Of a stretch of 8,099 nucleotides of DNA, positions 6,206-8,099 are shown in pieces. The notes below the pieces were generated by a model. The model was not told the DNA's origin. It made no database searches and saw only the letters and a list, made by a program, of their open reading frames with translations. The first letter of the stretch is position 1, and each line of letters begins with the position of its first letter. The stretch is taken from the NCBI GenBank assembly GCA_012511525.1, contig JAAZFW010000326.1, positions 1 to 8,099 of the forward strand, read 5' to 3'. The position numbers and the translations under genes were made by a program. The DNA is from Clostridiaceae bacterium. GTDB lineage: Bacteria; Bacillota; Clostridia; Saccharofermentanales; UBA5734.

Positions 6206-6976
6206 CTACAGTTTCCCCGATTTGCCGATCGCATCCAGGATCGCCGCGTTGGCCCGGTTGTTGCGATCAAGAACCTGATCTGCCAGGCTGTGCGGCGTCA
6301 GGGGATCCAGGTCCGCTTCCCCGCAGACATCGCAGCCGATCAGCCGGGCCATGGACCTGACCTGGCGGATCAGGCCGGTCAGCTGATCCAATCGCACGTG
6401 CCCCTGATCCCAGGCGGTCACCGCTTCGCCGGGATCGAGGACATCCTTGTCAATGCTGACATAGACAGCCCGGCCGGCAACGTGGCGGCCAAGAAACGCT
6501 TTCACCGCCTGGTCGCGCATCAGCTGCTGTTCATCAACCATCACCAGCCTGCCGCCCCAGCGGCGGGCCAGGCGGCTGGTCCGGGGGTCGCGTCCTGCGC
6601 CCAGGACCAGGGCCTGCTGCAGCAAGGGCAGCTCGTCCAGGACATTTCGCAGCCAGCTGCCGCAGGAGATCAAATCCGGCGCGGGCGACGGGTAAAAATC
6701 GGCATGGTGATCGAAGAGCACCAGGACGAACGGCTCGCGAATGGCTTGCAGCAGGAGGGCTGTCACATAATGGTAGTGATTGCTGCCGATGAAGGTGACG
6801 AGCGCGGGAGCACAGGCGGCGAGCCGGGCCCGGATTGTCTCCAGCGCCAATCGCTCGCAGAGCCGGCGCGATTGAGGCACATCGGTCAGCGAGAGCCGGT
6901 CCGCGGGTCGGTTTTGAAAAAAGGTCTGCTGCTGATAAGAGCGGTCGAAGTCCAGCAGCCGGATAGGCAGTACCAT
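6206..6976 (-). CDS. Arginase/agmatinase/formiminoglutamase-family hydrolase
   Basis: A ureohydrolase-fold protein of 256 residues, or 258 from a GTG at 6982. Numbering here is from the GTG. The binuclear metal-site motifs are all recognisable: GSNHYHYV (66-73, in place of GGDHS), FDHHADFY (90-97, the DxHxD motif with D91, H93, D95), SCGSWLRN (106-113) and VSIDKDVLDPG (175-185, with D178 and D180). The last acidic motif reads CDVCGE (217-222) rather than the usual DvvE. Family members hydrolyse guanidino or formimino groups (arginine, agmatine, formiminoglutamate, guanidinobutyrate). The motif variants suggest a subgroup without an assigned substrate, so none is claimed. AAGGA lies 10 nt before the ATG at 6976 and 4 nt before the GTG; the ATG is preferred but the difference is small. 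The gene starts a minus-strand unit, divergent from the nucleosidase-splB pair, and the lactonase gene follows 76 bases later. Confidence 0.86.
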   Translation of the reverse strand: MVLPIRLLDFDRSYQQQTFFQNRPADRLSLTDVPQSRRLCERLALETIRARLAACAPALVTFIGSNHYHYVTALLLQAIREPFVLVLFDHHADFYPSPAPDLISCGSWLRNVLDELPLLQQALVLGAGRDPRTSRLARRWGGRLVMVDEQQLMRDQAVKAFLGRHVAGRAVYVSIDKDVLDPGEAVTAWDQGHVRLDQLTGLIRQVRSMARLIGCDVCGEADLDPLTPHSLADQVLDRNNRANAAILDAIGKSGKL

Positions 6977-6991
6977 GCGCACCAGATCCTT

Positions 6992-7030
6992 CCGTTATGA
7001 TTATACACGGGCGGCTGATATAATAAACGG
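6992..7030. promoter_or_regulatory. Divergent promoter region with near-symmetric TATAAT boxes
   Basis: The 70-base gap between the arginase-like and nucleosidase genes carries a perfect TATAAT on each strand: 7005-7000 on minus and 7019-7024 on plus, 13 bases apart and facing outward. Each is followed within a few bases by an AACGG and then by the gene's ribosome site, making an imperfect inverted repeat (CCGTT-atg-ATTATA on the left, TATAAT-a-AACGG on the right). No convincing -35 TTGACA is seen for either direction. The -35 region of each promoter would fall across the -10 of the other, so the two would compete or share a regulator. The plus-strand TATAATA also matches six of seven positions of the sigma-G -10 as I remember it (CATNNTA), which matters because splB in Bacillus is sigma-G dependent. 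Confidence 0.45.
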
Positions 7031-7046
7031 GAAAGGGGTTGTTTTT

Positions 7047-7889
7047 GTGCTCGTCTGGATCGTGGCTTTGCTGGCCGAGGCAAGACCGGTGATCGAAGCG
7101 AACAAGATGAAACGGGACATGACGGCCCGTGCCTTTCCCCTGTACCGCGGCGCGGATCAGTTGCTCGTGGTCAGCGGAACAGGCAAAATGCGCGCCGCCA
7201 TGGCTGTTGCCTACTTGTTCGGCGCCTTTCCGGAGCTGCTTCAGGACGCATGCCTGGTCAATTTCGGTTGCTGCGGCACGAACCGGGCATCCGTTGAGAC
7301 CAGCACACTCGTGCTGGCCGGCCGGGTCACCGATCTGGATACGCGGCGCGATTATTACCCCGACTTCCGGCAAGAGCTCGGCCTTGAGCCCGTCCATCTG
7401 CGCTGCGCGCCGGCGCCGGTCCGGCAGGACCGGTCCGAAGATGATGCCTGGTACGATATGGAGTCCGCCGGGTTCTGCGAAGCCGCTGCCCGCTTTGTTT
7501 CGGCCGACCGCCTGCTGGTCTTGAAAATCGTGTCGGACCACCTGGATGCAGCTTGCCTGGACGCTGCGGCGCTCACGCGGCAGATCAGGGAACGGATGAT
7601 TGAGATCGATCGCACTGTCACAACATTCCGGGGAGGTCCGGCAGACGGCAGACCGGCCGCTTACCTGCCCGAGCAGCAAGCGTTGCTGGATTTAGCCCAG
7701 GAGACGATGCACCTGACTGCCTCACTCAGGCGCCAGCTGGACTTGGCTGTCCGGCAGGCCATCCGCGCCGGCCGAGACCCCTGGCCGCTGATCAGGCAGT
7801 CTTGCGGTCTCAAAATCCATGACAAACGCGAAAGGAAGCAAGCGATCGATGACCTCATCCGCCAGCTCAAGACAACGGCGGCGCTTTGA
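7047..7889 (+). CDS. MTA/SAH-nucleosidase-like protein (nucleoside phosphorylase superfamily)
   Basis: A 280-residue protein, read from a GTG at 7047 with AAAGGGG (7032-7038) 8 nt before it. The N-terminal ~165 residues match the 5'-methylthioadenosine/S-adenosylhomocysteine nucleosidase fold: VALLAEARPVI (6-16), VVSGTGKMRAA (41-51), VNFGCCGTNR (71-80), DMESAGFCEAA (137-147) and LKIVSDH (159-165). The three catalytic residues of E. coli MTAN (E12, E174, D197) have clear counterparts in E11, E139 and D164, so the enzyme is probably active and would split adenine from MTA, SAH or 5'-deoxyadenosine. The core is shorter than MTAN, and about 110 mostly charged, helix-like residues follow D164. These are not part of MTAN and I do not recognise them. 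The end overlaps the start of splB by 40 nt. Futalosine hydrolase is a related alternative, but no menaquinone genes are visible. An upstream in-frame start at 6975 would overlap the promoter boxes and is rejected. Confidence 0.8.
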   Translation: MLVWIVALLAEARPVIEANKMKRDMTARAFPLYRGADQLLVVSGTGKMRAAMAVAYLFGAFPELLQDACLVNFGCCGTNRASVETSTLVLAGRVTDLDTRRDYYPDFRQELGLEPVHLRCAPAPVRQDRSEDDAWYDMESAGFCEAAARFVSADRLLVLKIVSDHLDAACLDAAALTRQIRERMIEIDRTVTTFRGGPADGRPAAYLPEQQALLDLAQETMHLTASLRRQLDLAVRQAIRAGRDPWPLIRQSCGLKIHDKRERKQAIDDLIRQLKTTAAL

Positions 7890-8099
7890 AGCGGTCTACG
7901 CCGAAGAACGATCTTTTGACTGGCCGCTGACCCGCCAGGTGCTGTTACGGCTGGACGGCTGCCCGGTCGTCGTCATCCGCCATTACAAGGATGTCTTCAA
8001 CCGTTCCAACCAGGATCCCCGCTGGCAGAAGCGCCACCCGTCCCTGATTCTCGCGGTCAAGGATGAGCCGCTGCTTTACCCGGGCCCGAGGCTCTGCCA
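7850..8099 (+). CDS. splB: Spore photoproduct lyase, N-terminal part
   Basis: The first 83 codons of a gene that runs off the right edge. The product FEAVYAEERSFDWPLTRQVL followed by VVVIRHYKDVFNRSNQD, a short basic stretch, SLILAVK and EPLLYPGPRLC matches the N-terminal region I recall for clostridial spore photoproduct lyases (ERRALDYPLT, HYKDVFCR, LILA-K, LY-G---C). The enzyme is a radical-SAM protein that splits the thymine dimer 5-thyminyl-5,6-dihydrothymine in spore DNA during germination. Its CxxxCxxC cluster motif would lie beyond the window and cannot be checked. The start ATG at 7850 lies in the 3' end of the nucleosidase gene in another frame. AAAGGA (7832-7837) is 12 nt upstream, a long spacing, so translation may depend on coupling. 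An in-frame ATG at 7820 would add ten residues but has no ribosome site. The gene marks the organism as a spore former. Confidence 0.86.

Noticed and set aside
6130..6270. Longer N-terminus for the lactonase protein
   Set aside because: It would overlap the 3' end of the arginase-like gene, and AAAGGAGGA sits exactly before the ATG at 6129, where family similarity begins.
6534..7679. Minus-strand open frame of 381 codons across the nucleosidase gene and the divergent promoter
   Set aside because: It lies antisense to a clear nucleosidase domain and enters the arginase-like gene in the wrong frame; no family similarity.
7820..7849. Earlier in-frame splB start at ATG 7820
   Set aside because: No Shine-Dalgarno sequence precedes it and the ten extra residues are not similar to the family; kept as a possible alternative.

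Overview
The window reads as a stretch of a GC-rich, endospore-forming member of the Firmicutes, most likely a clostridium of the Oscillospirales type. Three things suggest this: the 5' end of a spore photoproduct lyase gene, a meso-diaminopimelate dehydrogenase of the one-step lysine/peptidoglycan branch, and strong AGGAGG-type ribosome binding sites. The lineage call is an inference from gene content and style; there is no rRNA or other marker gene. No tRNA or rRNA genes, insertion sequences, CRISPR arrays or prophage genes were seen. Genes are tightly packed, and no gene-free stretch exceeds about 130 bases.

Layout. Six genes run on the minus strand and two on the plus strand, diverging from a short promoter region near 6977-7046. 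Reading leftward from there: an arginase/agmatinase-family hydrolase (6206-6976), a seven-bladed propeller lactonase of the 6-phosphogluconolactonase family (5119-6129), a likely terminator and new promoter (5066-5115), then a probable three-gene operon. That operon holds a fusion of a xylose-isomerase-like TIM barrel to an acyl-CoA synthetase (2485-5016), meso-DAP dehydrogenase ddh (1484-2473) and a membrane-bound GGDEF diguanylate cyclase (320-1444). After a possible promoter with a perfect dyad comes the start of an SPFH-domain (YdjI-like) protein that runs off the left edge (1-188). Reading rightward: an MTA/SAH-nucleosidase-like protein (7047-7889) overlaps by 40 nt the start of splB (7850 to the right edge).

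How the genes may work together. The nucleosidase and splB look translationally coupled. Spore photoproduct lyase is a radical-SAM enzyme and MTAN-type nucleosidases can remove 5'-deoxyadenosine, MTA or SAH, so a shared job in spore DNA repair is a reasonable hypothesis. The fusion gene is the least explained part: a metal-site TIM barrel and a complete adenylating enzyme in one 843-residue chain, followed at once by ddh. No characterised protein with this architecture is known to me, and its substrate cannot be read from the sequence. The arginase-like and lactonase genes have clear folds but uncertain substrates.
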